NCBI GenBank assembly: GCA_037974665.1
Contig: CM075764.1
Location: 80,871,825 to 80,935,824 of the forward strand
Reading direction: 5' to 3'
DNA from: Ehretia macrophylla
Taxonomy: Eukaryota > Streptophyta > Magnoliopsida > Boraginales > Ehretiaceae
Length of the DNA stretch: 64,000 nucleotides
Shown here: piece after piece, positions 38,101 to 50,252 of the stretch
Layout of the letters: each line of letters begins with the position of its first letter
Numbering within the stretch: the first letter of the stretch is position 1
Translations under genes and position numbers: made by a program
Notes under the pieces: generated by a model
Seen by the model: only the letters and a program-made list of their open reading frames with translations
What the model was told of the DNA's origin: nothing
The model's database searches: none

Positions 38101-38512
38101 TTAGTATCATAAGCTTAATCAATTACCCCGTTGCTCCAATAATTTATAGCCAACTCCAGTAACTCAAATGATAACTCAAATGATACTATTCAAGGCTAGA
38201 AGCTAGATTATTAACATAAATCTGGGTTCACAACTTATTATTGCTCCATTTCTTAGCAAACCCTATCCAGCTAAGGTAGTTAATAGAATTCCATAGAAGT
38301 TAACTTTAGCATTTTTGATCACTTCCAAGCACAAATTATCTTAATATACTTGTTAATTGAAACGAATGCTTAGTTTGATATGCTGATCTTAACACATATT
38401 CTTAGTTTAAATTGTTTCTTAGCATAAAAACACCAATCACATAAGTGATATAAGCCAAGCACATGAGTAACACTTATTTCGTATATTCAGGATTTAGGTA
38501 CGGGGCCTTACA
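35196..38512 (-). repeat. solo LTR Z, main part
   Basis: The upstream three quarters of Z, read on the minus strand. It contains TATAAAG at 36589-36583 and the donor-like box at about 36494. No coding frame stands out. The stretch is AT-rich with many short direct repeats. Confidence 0.75.
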
Positions 38513-38517
38513 TGTTT

Positions 38518-38652
38518 ATTATGCGATTTTGATATTTGCAGCACAATTAATTGGTGTCCTTTTGTAAAGATTAAAGTATTTTAATTTACATGCCCTAGAT
38601 TTTAAATATAGCCTTTATTTGCTCTTCCCAAAATTTTATGAAAAGGGTTCTC
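38518..38652 (+). other. element Y interior, short piece
   Basis: The DNA between the TGTTT duplication of Z and the ATAAA duplication of W. It continues the sequence after the Y primer site (ATTATGCGATTTTGATATT). No frame was recognised. The next piece is 43518-43784. Confidence 0.55.
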
Positions 38653-40194
38653 ATAAATATGAGACCCGGGTCTCGCATTTATGTGCATCTACTATTTAAG
38701 TGTTACTTTTGTGCATTTATGTGCTTTAGTTGTTTAAATTGCTATTCTACATTAAATGTGCAATCTATATTTAAATTTAATTTATATAAAATGAATATCA
38801 TACTATTTGATTATGTGTATTATTTGAATTTATTTTCTTGTATTCAAATGTTGGTTTTCATTATTTTACAAAATGAGCTCCGAGTCCGGAGTGGATTTTT
38901 ACTATTTTATTTTTCTAATTTCACATTTTTCTCTCGGTACTCATCATATTTGAAGTATTTGTTCATCAAAATTTTGTGCATAACATATTGGGAGCACAAG
39001 ATATAAAATAGTTAATGTCCCATGTGAATAGTAGAAATCTATATTGCATTTTAGGCTAATTGAATTCTAGTTAGTTTTTGGGCTTTTATTTAGTTTTCAT
39101 TGGATCATTTCTAAAGCCCAACCCAACCTAAGTTATTATATACACATATATATCTATAATACACCTATATACACATAATATACATACAAAATTGCACAAA
39201 AAAAGGAAAACCCCCCCAACCCGTCGGCTATAGAAAGGAAAAAAAGAAAGAAAAACTCACCTAGGGTTTGAGCAATTGTGTCTTCCAAGCTTGAAGGAAG
39301 AGATCTAAGGTTATCCTAAGCTAATTCCAAGCATATTCAAACTTCTAAAGGTGTGGGATTTCATCTTTTGTGCATTTATATAGCTATGGTTGTTTATGTC
39401 AATTAATGTTTATGGTATAAATTCTAGTTATGATGCTTAAACTTGCAAGATTTGATGTTCATATAGATTGAGAAGTAGACTTTTAGTAGTATTGTATGTG
39501 TTTAATTAAGATTGTATAAAGTTCATATGAAGAAAATAATGAATAGTACTATTCATGTTAGTTTATTGTTTGTTGGTTATATACTTGTTTCTATGCTACA
39601 AGTGGGTGCCAAAGTGTTGTTGAGACTAGATATTGTATAAAATAGCTAAAGTAGGGTTGGAACTTGGTGTGTGTGTATATGTGAACTAAAGGGGCCAAAA
39701 TTGTGCATGTGAATTTAGTGTATGTTTTGTGTGTTTATCTTGTGTATGAGTATGTGAGTAGTATGCTAGTGTTAAATTAAGTGGTATTATAGCAAAAATA
39801 TGTCAAGTATGTTCAAGAAATTTAAAGAAATGCTAGAGTTGTTGGAACTTAATTGGTTAAATAAGCAGGAAAGATGGATAATTGTGTGTAAAAGTTGACG
39901 ATTGTTAGTGCTTTATTAGTCTTTGCATTTTAGTAAGTGTCGTGCCATAGTAGATTAGAATAGATTGTAAAGTTAGCTTAGATAGTTAAAAGTTAATGAT
40001 TGTTGTAGTTAAGGTAATTGAAGTCTTTTGCATGCTAGTGAATATTGAATCAAGTCTATTTGCCATTCGTGATGTTAATGAATATCTTCAAAGCATGCCA
40101 TTTAGCTTAAGTATAAAGCTAGTTGCTATTTTAATAAACATGAGAATTTAATTATTAATCGAATGATATAGCATGCTTGTTCTCAGTGTGTCAT

Positions 40195-40370
40195 GGTAGC
40201 GTCATGACACTCCGGACAGCCGATGTCGTCGGTGTATTGGCATGACTACCATGGCTAGGTAGCGTCATGATACTCCGGACGACCGAGTTCGTCGGTGGTA
40301 TTGGAAGTGGTTGGTAGCATTGTGTTACTCCGGACGGCCGAGTTCGTCGATGTATTGACATGATTACCAC
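40195..40370 (+). repeat. three tandem GC-rich units in LTR W
   Basis: Units start at 40195, 40258 and 40313 (63, 55 and 58 bp), each GGTAGC..., ACTCCGGAC, then GTCGTCGG or GTTCGTCG. They occupy the place where other LTRs here have the GGTTGCGCAACC module. Open frames across them are not supported as genes. Confidence 0.8.
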
Positions 40371-41029
40371 AAGCTCGTACATTCATGTAAGCGGTGTCAA
40401 GCTTGACTTTACTTGAGTTAACCGTCTTTATTACTATTGCTGCTACGTGGATATCTAGCATTACTCTCGCTTGGACCCTATGTTCTTGGAGAATTACTTG
40501 GAAATTATACTTTTCTTCATGTGTTATTTAGCATTGTGTTATATTATTAATGTCTTCAAGCTCTCAGGTATAAAACTATTCTCTTACCTTTCTTAAAGTA
40601 TTTAATGTTTTTAGGTTACTTAATGACTTCGAACGTATCACGTATAATGTTATTTCTTGCATTCTTTCAATGTTTAGTTAATTCTATTGTTGAGTGGCCT
40701 ATATGCATTGCACGAAATGGTTTTCAAAAACTCCCCGGTTATTCCATCCCTCACTGAGCATAAGTGTTTGCTCACCCTTTTTATTAACAATTTTACAGGC
40801 AAGACAGAGAATGTTTCCAAGAAGTAGAAGAACAAGTTGAGGACCACTTTGATTGCTCGTAGCTGAAGTTGATTGTCTTATGTGATTCCATGTACTTGTA
40901 TATTAATTTGTGGCTAAGTAGCCTTGTCTGTATTCAAGTATATAAGGATTGTTCATGTAAAACTACGTTTCTAGTATAGCTATATGTTTATTAGATTTCA
41001 TAGTTTCTCTAGTTATAATTGTTCATTTT

Positions 41030-42973
41030 TACGGATGGCAACGGGTCGGTTATCTGCGGTTTTTGGCAAAACCGAAACCGAAGCCAAAGCCGTTTAGCAA
41101 ACCGAAAATTGAAACCAAAACTGAGACCGACGGGTTTAAAAAATTCATATCCAAAACCGCAACTGACAGGTTTTTGAAAACCGACAGATAGCCGAACTGA
41201 AACCGATTACTTAAAAAAAATTAATTTAAATAGAAAAAATGTCCAAATTTATGAAAAAAAATATTAATTTAAATGTAAAAAAAATCTAAAAATACAATAA
41301 ATCACAATCTATACATATTAAATAATAAAATTAAAAATATAAATATATACAACATTGTTGCAAATATTTAATTTAAAAAAAATAAAAATGAGAAACTGTT
41401 CGTCCATTCATACAATAAGACAATAAAATTAAAAAATATACTACCATCATCGCAAATATTCAATTCTAAAAATAATAAAAATGAGAAACTATTTGTTCAT
41501 CAATACAACTAAATAACAAAGTTCACAATCAAAACATCAATCAAATTACATAAATTTTGTCTTCACATTTTTTCATTCTTCTATCCACCTACGAGAAATC
41601 AAAACTATTAGATTCTCAGTTTATAATATAGTTTTAACAGAAGATAAAAAGAATTCATTTGTTTGAACATAAAGCAAATTGTCAAAAAGATAAGTATTTG
41701 GATGAAGAATAAACTCGAGAAGATTCAGTACTATATGCTTACAAGATTATACTCAACTAGATTTCTATAGATTTAGAGTTCAAATAAGTTCACCTTACTC
41801 AAAATGTTAGCAACAATTTCATAGTCATATTCATTGAATTTCCATTATACTGATAGCTTTCATGCATCCACTAAAGTGATATTCTTGACACACAGTAAAC
41901 ATTTCTGAACAAATAGTGATCACTTTCATGCATCCACTAACTTGCTTGACTTCATATATAGGGGGATTTTACCAAACTTACATTAGATGTGAAATGCAAG
42001 AACAGTAAACAAAAAGTAAGTGACAAATGGAATTTATTCATTAAAATGTGAGACGAACCCCTGATTCGTATTAACAATTTTCATTGCCACATATCGATGT
42101 ACGATGTTAGTACCTTGTCTGCAGTCACTGCTGGTTTATCCATGCCCTTTTCTAGTAATGTTTAACCTGAAAAATTAACCAATAAATTGTGACTAAATAA
42201 TTAGAGAGGCTAGAGGAAAATAGCAAAGATGGGTTTTTTTTTAATTTTTAATTTTTATTCGATTAGTGATTATCTTGCAGAATTTCAAGTCCTAATGTAT
42301 GCAAATGGCTTCAGCTTTATGAAATTAAGGAATGATTCAACATACTAATTTTTTTAAAATCCATTTTCAGGCACCAACAAGTAGTTTGCAACACAGAACA
42401 TAAGATATTTAACAAAAATTAAAAAATTAAAAAAGAAAAAAAGACTAATCTTGATTTGTGAAGATCCAAGAAATACACTGAAACATTAATAAAAAAATAA
42501 AAAAGTAAGATATTTAACAAAAATTTAAAAAAATAAAAATGAAAAAAGAAAGTTTTTTTTTTTTTTTTTAGGTTGAAACATTCAAGTTTGAGGACTAACC
42601 AAATAGAAGCTAGGAACCTTGAACGTTGAATCTTGAACCTCTGATTTTTTTCCTTTTTTTTGGTGAAAATGAAGAAGATGGTTTTGGGCTGTGGAGGCAG
42701 CGTGACCGAACTAAAGAAAGAAATGTTAAGAGTGAAGAATATGATTTAGGGTTATAAGTTTATTATGACTTTTTATTTATTTATTATTTTTAACTTTTTT
42801 GTCTTAAAGAACCCAAAGATCGATGTGTTTAGTCCTTGTTTTCAAAGCGTGCTTTTCCAACTAAGTTTCAGCCATTCAATTTTTTCTGCTTCACCTACTA
42901 TCTGATGGCTTTATTAGTACTAGTAACTTTTTATTATTTATTTATTTGTGTTATATTAGACTACTAGATTAGG

Positions 42974-43029
<56 letters not shown>

Positions 43030-43281
43030 ATATAATATAATATAATATATACATGTGTATATTATAGTATTTATATATATATAATAAAATAATAAATTAA
43101 TAATCGGGTTTCAGTTTTTAATTTTTTTTAATATCAAAAACCAAAACCTATCGGTTTATCCGTGGGTTTTGCTTTATAAAATCTAAAACCTAACGGTTTC
43201 CCCATCGATTTTCATTATCGATTTTTTATCGGGTGGTTATCCATTGGTTTCGGGTACAACGGGTACCCGTTGCCATCCCTA
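41030..43281. mobile_element. non-autonomous hAT-like element
   Basis: 2252 bp with inverted ends TACGGATGGCAACGGGT / ACCCGTTGCCATCCCTA and an exact 8 bp duplication TTCATTTT (41022-41029, 43282-43289), as hAT transposons make. Subterminal AACCGAAACC-type repeats recur at both ends. There is no transposase frame, only AT-rich filler and a TA microsatellite, so it would need an enzyme from elsewhere. Confidence 0.82.
42977..43045. repeat. TA/TATAA microsatellite in the hAT-like element
   Basis: TA dinucleotides followed by ATAAT repeats. The duplicated copy near 45360-45380 is much shorter. Confidence 0.9.
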
Positions 43282-43517
43282 TTCATTTTAGTAGACTAAT
43301 GTATGTATCTTGGTAAATATGAAACTAGAACTATTATATGGACTAGAATGGAACCTTATATATGATGTGACTATTACTTGTGGTCAAATTATTTTGAGTG
43401 CGGGTTTTGGTTAGGCCTAAATACAGGGAACACTCCGTCCGTTTCTCCTCGTTTTTTGTGCCTTGGGGTTTTAGATTGGGGTTCTGATTCCGTGAGGAGT
43501 TAGGACGTTACAATAAA

Positions 43518-43784
43518 TCTATTTTTTATAACTTTCAAAAAATATATTTGTTAAATAAATTGTTTTTGTAAAAAAATACATTTTTCTTCAGTAGCATGGC
43601 TGCTACCGGTAGTGGTTGCTACAGTGGCCCAGTGCTATCATAATTGTAGCTCAAATTGTGCTCAATTTGTGTTGGGCTCGAGTTGGGCTCAAGAAGGGCC
43701 TTATTTGGGCTCAAGATTGGCCTTATCTGGGTTTGAGCTAGGTCTGTGCTGGGCTTGAGTTGTGTTGGCTCCGAGCTGGGCTGC
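43518..43784 (+). other. element Y interior, second piece, with GGGCTC repeats
   Basis: Resumes Y after solo LTR W (TCTATTTTTTATAAC), then enters degenerate GGGCTCGAGTT / GGGCTCAAG repeats from about 43673. This is the last part of the first duplication unit. Confidence 0.5.
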
Positions 43785-46082
43785 GAGAAATTGTCCGTCC
43801 ATTCATACAATAAGACAATAAAATTAAAAAATATACTACCATCATCGCAAATATTCAATTCTAAAAACAATAAAAACTAGAAACTATTTGTTCATCAATA
43901 CAACTAAATAACAAAGTTCACAATCAAAACATCAATCAAATTACATAAATTTTGTCTTCACATTTTTTCATTCTTCCATCCACCTACGAGAAATCAAAAC
44001 TATTAGATTCTCAGTTTATAATCTAGTTTTAACAGAAGATAAAAATAATTCATTTGCTTGAACATAGAGCAAATTGTCAAAAAGATAAGTATTTGGATGA
44101 AGAATAAACTTGAGAAGATTCAGTACTATATGCTTACAAGATTATACTCAACTAGATATCTACAGATTTAGAGTTCAAATAAGTTCACCTTACTCAAAAT
44201 GTTAGCAACAATTTCAGTCATATTCATTGAATTATCATTATACTGATAGCTTTCATGCATCCACTAAAGTGATATTCTTGACACACAATAAACATTTTTG
44301 AACAAATAGTGATCACTTTCATGCATCCACTAACTTGTTTGACTTCATATATAGGGGGTTTTTATCAAACATACATTAGACGTGAAATGCAAGAACAGTA
44401 AACAAAAAGTGACAAATGGAATTTATTCATTAAAATGTGAGATGAACCCCTGATTCGTATTAACAATTTTCATTGCCACATATCGATGTACGATGTTAGT
44501 ACCTTGTCTGCAGTCACTGCTGGTTTATCCATGTCCTTCTCTAGTAATGTTTAACCCGAAAAATTAACCAAGAAATTGTGACCGAATAATTAGATAGGCT
44601 AGAGGAAAATAGCAAAGATGGGTTTTTTTTATTTTTTATTTTTATTCGATTAGTGATTATCTTGCAGAATTTCAATTCCTAATGTATGCAAAAGGCATCA
44701 GCTTTATGAAATTAAGGAATGATTCAACAGACTAATTTTTTTTTTTATCCATTTCCAGGCACCAACAAGTAGTTTGCAACACAGAACATAATATATTTAA
44801 CAAAAATTAAAAAAATAAAAACAAAAAAAGACTAATCTTGAATTGTGAAGATCCAAGAAATACACTGAAACATTAATAGAAAAATAAAAAAAGTAAGATA
44901 TTTAACAAAAATTAAAAAAATAAAAATGGAAAAAGAAAGTTTTTTTTTTTGAGTTTGAACGTTTCAGGTTTGAGGACTACCTGGATAGAAGCTTGAAGCC
45001 TTGAACGTTGAATCTTGAACCTTTTATTTTTTTCCTTTTTTTTGGTGAAAATGAAGAAGATGGTTTTGGGCTATGGAGGCAACGTGACTGAACTAAAGAT
45101 AGAAATGTTAAGAGTGAAGAATAGGATTTAGGGTTATAAGTTTATTATGACTTTTTTTATTTATTATTTTTAACTTTTTTGTCTTAAAGAACTCAAAGAT
45201 CGATGTGTTTAGTCCTTGTTTTTTAAGCGTGCTTTTCCAACTAAGTTTCAGCCATTCAATTTTTTCTGCTTCACTTACTATCTGATGGCTTTATTAGTCC
45301 TAGTAACTTTTTATTATTTATTTATTTGTGTTATATTAGACTACTAGATTAGGATGTGTATAATATATATATATATATAATAAAATAATAAATTACTAAT
45401 TGAGTTTCAGTTTTCGGTTTTTTTTAATATCAAAAACCAAAACCTATCAATTTATCCATCGATTTTGCTTTATAAAATCTAATACCTAACGGTTTCCCCC
45501 TCGATTTTCGTTATCGATTTTTTATTGGGTGGGTATCCATCGGTTTCGAGTACAACGGGTACCCGTTGCCATCCCTATTTATTTTAGTAGACTAATGTAT
45601 GTATCTTGGTAAATATGAAACTAGAACTATTATATGGACTAGAATGGAACCTTATATATGATATGAGTATTACTTGTGGTCAAATTCTTTTGAGTGCAAG
45701 TTTTGGTTAGGCCTAAATACAGGGAACACTCCGTTCGTTTCTCCTCGTTTTTTGTGCCTTGGGGTTTTGGATTGGGGTTCTGATTCCGTGAGGGATAAAG
45801 ACGTTACAATAAATCTATTTTTTATAACTTTCAAAAAATTTATTTGTGAAATAAATTGTTTCTGTAAAAAAATACATTTTTCTTCAACAACATGGTTGCT
45901 AACGGTAGTGGCTGCTACAGCGGCCTAGAGCTATCATAATAGTAGCTCAAATTGTGCTTAATTTGTGCTGGGCTCGAGTTGGGCTCGAGATGGGCCTTAT
46001 TTGGGCTCAAGATGGGCCTTATTTGGGTTTGAGCTGGGTCTGTGCTGGGCTCGAGTTGGGTTGGACTTCGAGCTGGGTTGTG
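43785..46082 (+). repeat. second copy of a 2.4 kb tandem duplication
   Basis: Repeats 41390-43784 at an initial offset of 2395 bp. It holds the inner and right part of the hAT-like element (end CCCGTTGCCATCCCTA near 45575), the W LTR end (GACGTTACA near 45807) and the Y flank. Many single-base differences and a shortened TA repeat separate the copies. No left hAT end is present, so this is a segmental duplication, not a second insertion. Confidence 0.85.
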
Positions 46083-46309
46083 CATCGAGCTGGGCCGGGC
46101 TCACAGGCTAAGTTAAGTTGGGCCTGAGCTCAAATGGGCCTGGACTCAAATGGGCTGGGTCAGAAGTTATATAACCCAACTCGGCCCACATATAGGTGGT
46201 GAGCTAGGCCGAGTCGAGCCCACAATCAACCGAGTTAGGTTGGGCTCGAATTTTCGTATGCTGGGCTGAGTTGGGCTTGTGTCGGCCCAGCCCAAATGCC
46301 ACATCTATT
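46083..46309. mobile_element. possible hAT-type terminus with GGGC-rich subterminal repeats
   Basis: Dense GGGCTGGGC, GGGCCTGAGC and GGCCCA blocks end in CGGCCCAGCCCAAATGCCACATCTA. The reverse complement (TAGATGTGGCATTTGGGC) resembles hAT-like ends of the TAGGTGTGGCAAA type. The partner end and duplication were not found, so the call is tentative. Confidence 0.4.
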
Positions 46310-46439
46310 TGCAAGGGTAGAATCAACCAAACTCCTTTGAAGAAACTTCAACCCTCTTCATAAATCAGCATGTTAAAATATGATCCTTTTATGTAAAATA
46401 TATATCTCCATATAAGTTTACATAACATCATACCATATA
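46310..46439. other. unassigned DNA
   Basis: A short AT-rich stretch between the GGGC-rich block and LTR V. Nothing was recognised. Confidence 0.5.
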
Positions 46440-49137
46440 TGTGATGCCCCAGATCTAGCATGTAGTACATTATACATATTTGCATATAAATAGGTGTTAC
46501 TTAAGTGCTTATATGTGTATATGTGTTTATTTTAGTTTTTGAATTTACTTTGTAGCCTATCTTTTTCCTATTTTCTTTAATGTGCACTAATATATAATAA
46601 ATTCAAATAAAATAATTAACTTATTATTTTGATATTTATATTATGCGGGATGGTTCCTTACATCTAGTAGATTAATTTTTATCATTTTAAAATAAGTTCT
46701 GAGCCAGGGTAAAAATAAAGTATTTTATTTCTCGAATTTCGCATTTTTTTCCATGTTACTTGACACATATATAGCATTATTTCATAAATTTTAATTGCAT
46801 AGCATGTCGGAAAGGCAGCTAGAAAAAATATTTATGTCTCGTTTGAATAGTAAAAATTAGACAACTTAATTGGACTTTAGAGTTAGCAATTGTTTTGGGC
46901 CTATAAGCTAGGCATTCTTACATTTTTTTTTACTAATCAAGCTAAGCCCAAATCATAACCAAGCCCATGTTTTATTTTATATACCCATTTATACACATAA
47001 TATACATGAAAAATTGCACAAAAAAGAAGAAAACCACCCCCCACTCGTCGGCCTTCCAAGAGGAGAAAAGGAAAAGTTTTAGTTAGGGTTGCTAAATTGC
47101 TCCAATCCAAGATTGAATTCAAGTGTCTTGAGCCATCCAAACCTTCTTCCTAGCATCTACAACCTAGTTTGGTGAGGGATTTGCATATTGATTGCATTTT
47201 CTTGATTTATATTGGTTATGCTATAAATTTATTATGGTGTTTATGATAGTTAGTAGAACAATCTTTTGATGGTTTTGAAAGCATATAATTGGATTTTATA
47301 AATAAGTGTTATGTGGAAGATGATGAATAGTAGCTTATATGTAGATTGTGGTTTTATGATTCTAATGCTTTAAACATATATCATAAGTGTTATTGTAGTT
47401 AGATTGATGTCCAATATAGATAGAACTTGCTTAGAATTTAGTATGTTAAGTTGAACATAAAAGGGGTGTTTGTAGTTTATGAAGTTAAAGCTTGACTTTA
47501 TGTTCTAAGTAGGTGCCATAAGTGTTGTGCTGACTAAATTAAAGCTTAAACTTGTTAGGACATGGTTAGAATTTAGAAAGAATAAATTGGACATAAAGGG
47601 GCCATGTGTCTGTTTTGTTGATTGGGTATGTTTGAGGTGTTGGTTAGTGCTAGACATGTTAGTTACTGATTATGGTGCATTTATGACATTGTTTTAGTTA
47701 ACGGATTAGGGTGTTGTAGTGTTAATGGACAAATGGACATTTATGTGTTTTGAGCCTTGTGTGTGTTTGTGTATTTTTAATGGTTTGGGTGTGTGCCATA
47801 AGTAATCTAGTAACTTGGTTAATGTCTAGAATGGCTTAGATGTGCTTAGTATTTGAATAAGGATTGAATAAAGAAGGTGACGAATAGTGCTTATCATGAT
47901 AGTTTATAGTTTATGAAATAATGCTTGACTTTATGCTCAAAGTGTTAAGCGGTTAGTTGTTTGAAGGACAATATAAAAAGTGATGAAGTTTGTATAACAT
48001 GTAATATTTGTATTGATGTATTATTTAGATGTTTGCTCTATGTGGCAATCGAACCAGTTTTCCTTGGATTCCTAGATACTATCAAGTATGAACTCATATA
48101 TCTCGTAATCGTTTTCGTGGTTGCGCAACCATTCAGCATGGAAGCGGTGGCTACCCACTGGGCGGCAACGGGCTTGCTTGTGGATGTCCATCCTCTGTAG
48201 CTATTCCCTCTCTCGCTAAGGATGTCGCCCTAGGAAAGTTGGGTCGTAGGATAACGGGGTATTACATCCGGAGTACCCCCGTTGGTATATAGGGATGCCG
48301 ACTTATCGATATCATTTTTATTATCTTATTGAGTTCGTGGTTCGTGGTTCGTGGCTCGTGGTTCGTGCTTGTGGTCAACAATGTATCCTTTTTTTTAAGT
48401 AGTTCTCGCTTGGGCCCTAAGTCCTTGGGGTGTTACCTATGATTGTATTCTTTGCTTACGTGTTATTAAATTCGCACCTTTGCGATTGCATTGTTTATCT
48501 TCTATTGCTTTTACATAGCTTGTTACCTAGTTATAGTTTACTAAAAGTCTTTAATTGTTTACATGTTATAATTGTTTACATGTTATAATTGTTTAATTTT
48601 TAGTTTTTAAATGTGTTGATTAACTTGTTTATCTTGAATGAGAGTTTTATTTTGTTAGTAGATTCTTTGACTTATTTGCATTGCACGAAAGGTTTTCAAA
48701 ACTCCACAGATATCTGTTTCCCTCCCTCACTGAGCAACAATGTTTACTCATTTCCCTCTTTCTAACCATTTCAGGTGAGGTAGGTTTGGTTCCTGTAGAG
48801 ATTGAGAAGGTGAAAGCTCGAAAGTCTCCTTGAGTGGATGTCTTGTCTTAGCTTTAGTTGGTTGTTTTTATATAAATTATGTGTATTTTATGTATTCTTT
48901 TGGGAGGCCTGCGTGCCTTGTGTATGTTTTAATTGTAAGGGCATGTAACTAAGTAAAGGCTCACCTAGAGTAGTGGATTGTAATATTTTAGTTAATGCTT
49001 TTGTTAGTGAACCTAGAATAGAATGCTAGTCTATCTTGCCAATGAGAAAAGAACTGGAACTACCCAAGAACTAGAAATGAACCAAAATATGTATATAATT
49101 GATGTTTCTTGTGTGATGATTCTTATGTGTGCAGGTT
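46440..49137 (+). repeat. LTR V, 3' end missing
   Basis: Starts TGTGATGCCCC. TATA (ATTTTATATACCC, 46972-46984) follows AAGCCCATG; leader box CTCGTCGGCC; donor-like TTG|GTGAGGG (GT 47172-47173); palindrome GGTTGCGCAACC (48119-48130) followed by GGGCTTGC and GGGTCGTAGGAT; CATTGCACGAAAGG near 48680; branch-like TCTAACC and acceptor-like CATTTCAG (AG 48773-48774). It is cut at 49137 by a hAT-like end, and the terminal box is absent. Confidence 0.75.
48333..48374 (+). repeat. TTCGTGG heptamer tandem repeat
   Basis: About five copies of TTCGTGG with small changes, inside LTR V just after the GC-rich module. U LTRs have one or two looser copies at the matching place (near 53278). Confidence 0.85.
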
Positions 49138-49868
<731 letters not shown>

Positions 49869-50252
49869 TGTAAAATCCTGCACACATTCAAGCATCTAAT
49901 TAAATGAGTTATAAGTATTAATGTGCACTTGTATCATCTTACTTGCATTCACGGGCTTTTATGTGCATTTATATCGTTTTACGTGCATTAAGTGTTTAGA
50001 AAAAGTAGGCATTAGTTAAATACCTTTTAATGCCATATATATCTTAAATGCTTACTAGGTACAATAGGAATAAGGCAGGAATAAGTTAGAAACTAAGTTA
50101 GAAATATAAGAATAAGATAGAACAGCTTTTGGGGTAACTTTGCAAATATTAAAAACTTTGGGGCCCAAGAGCAATTATCTAAACTTCATTTTATACACTA
50201 ATTAACTTACCTAGGACTAGGATTAGCTTATAAACTACACTTATAATACAAG
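49869..50252 (+). repeat. LTR-like sequence T, first part
   Basis: Probably begins TGTAAAATCCTG. It has the GTGCATTTATAT and TGCATTAAGTGTTTA stretches seen at the start of LTR U. It is interrupted at 50252 by element U and resumes at 60871. The start is inferred from resemblance only. Confidence 0.5.

Larger units (their letters stand above)
11699..38512 (-). mobile_element. solo LTR Z, split by element A
   Basis: A minus-strand LTR of about 4.1 kb in two parts, 38512-35196 and 12454-11699. It opens TGTAAGGCCCCG and closes GGGGTCGTTACA (minus strand). The exact 5 bp duplication TGTTT flanks it (11694-11698, 38513-38517). No primer site, polypurine tract or coding frame is present, so it is read as a solo LTR. 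On the minus strand it shows TATAAAG (36589-36583), a donor-like CCAG|GTGCGGG (GT at 36494-36493), the palindrome GGTTGCAACC (35267-35276), and an acceptor-like CATTTCAG|GT (AG at 12154-12153). Element A landed inside its GC-rich module. Confidence 0.8.
38658..43512 (+). mobile_element. solo LTR W, split by a hAT-like element
   Basis: Parts 38658-41029 and 43290-43512 make a 2.6 kb LTR, with exact 5 bp duplications ATAAA at 38653-38657 and 43513-43517. It starts TATGAGACCCGGG (probably once TGTGAGAC) and ends GGACGTTACA. TATA at 39133-39143 after AAGCCCAACCCAACC; leader box CCCGTCGGC; donor-like AAAG|GTGTGGG (GT 39351-39352); box CATTGCACGAAATGG near 40706; acceptor-like TTTTACAG (AG 40797-40798); terminal box ACACTCCGTCCGTTTC near 43430. 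No interior is present. Confidence 0.85.

Noticed and set aside
40191-40461. Minus-strand frames with repeated peptide units
   Set aside because: Produced by the triplicated GC-rich unit of LTR W. No start context or homology.
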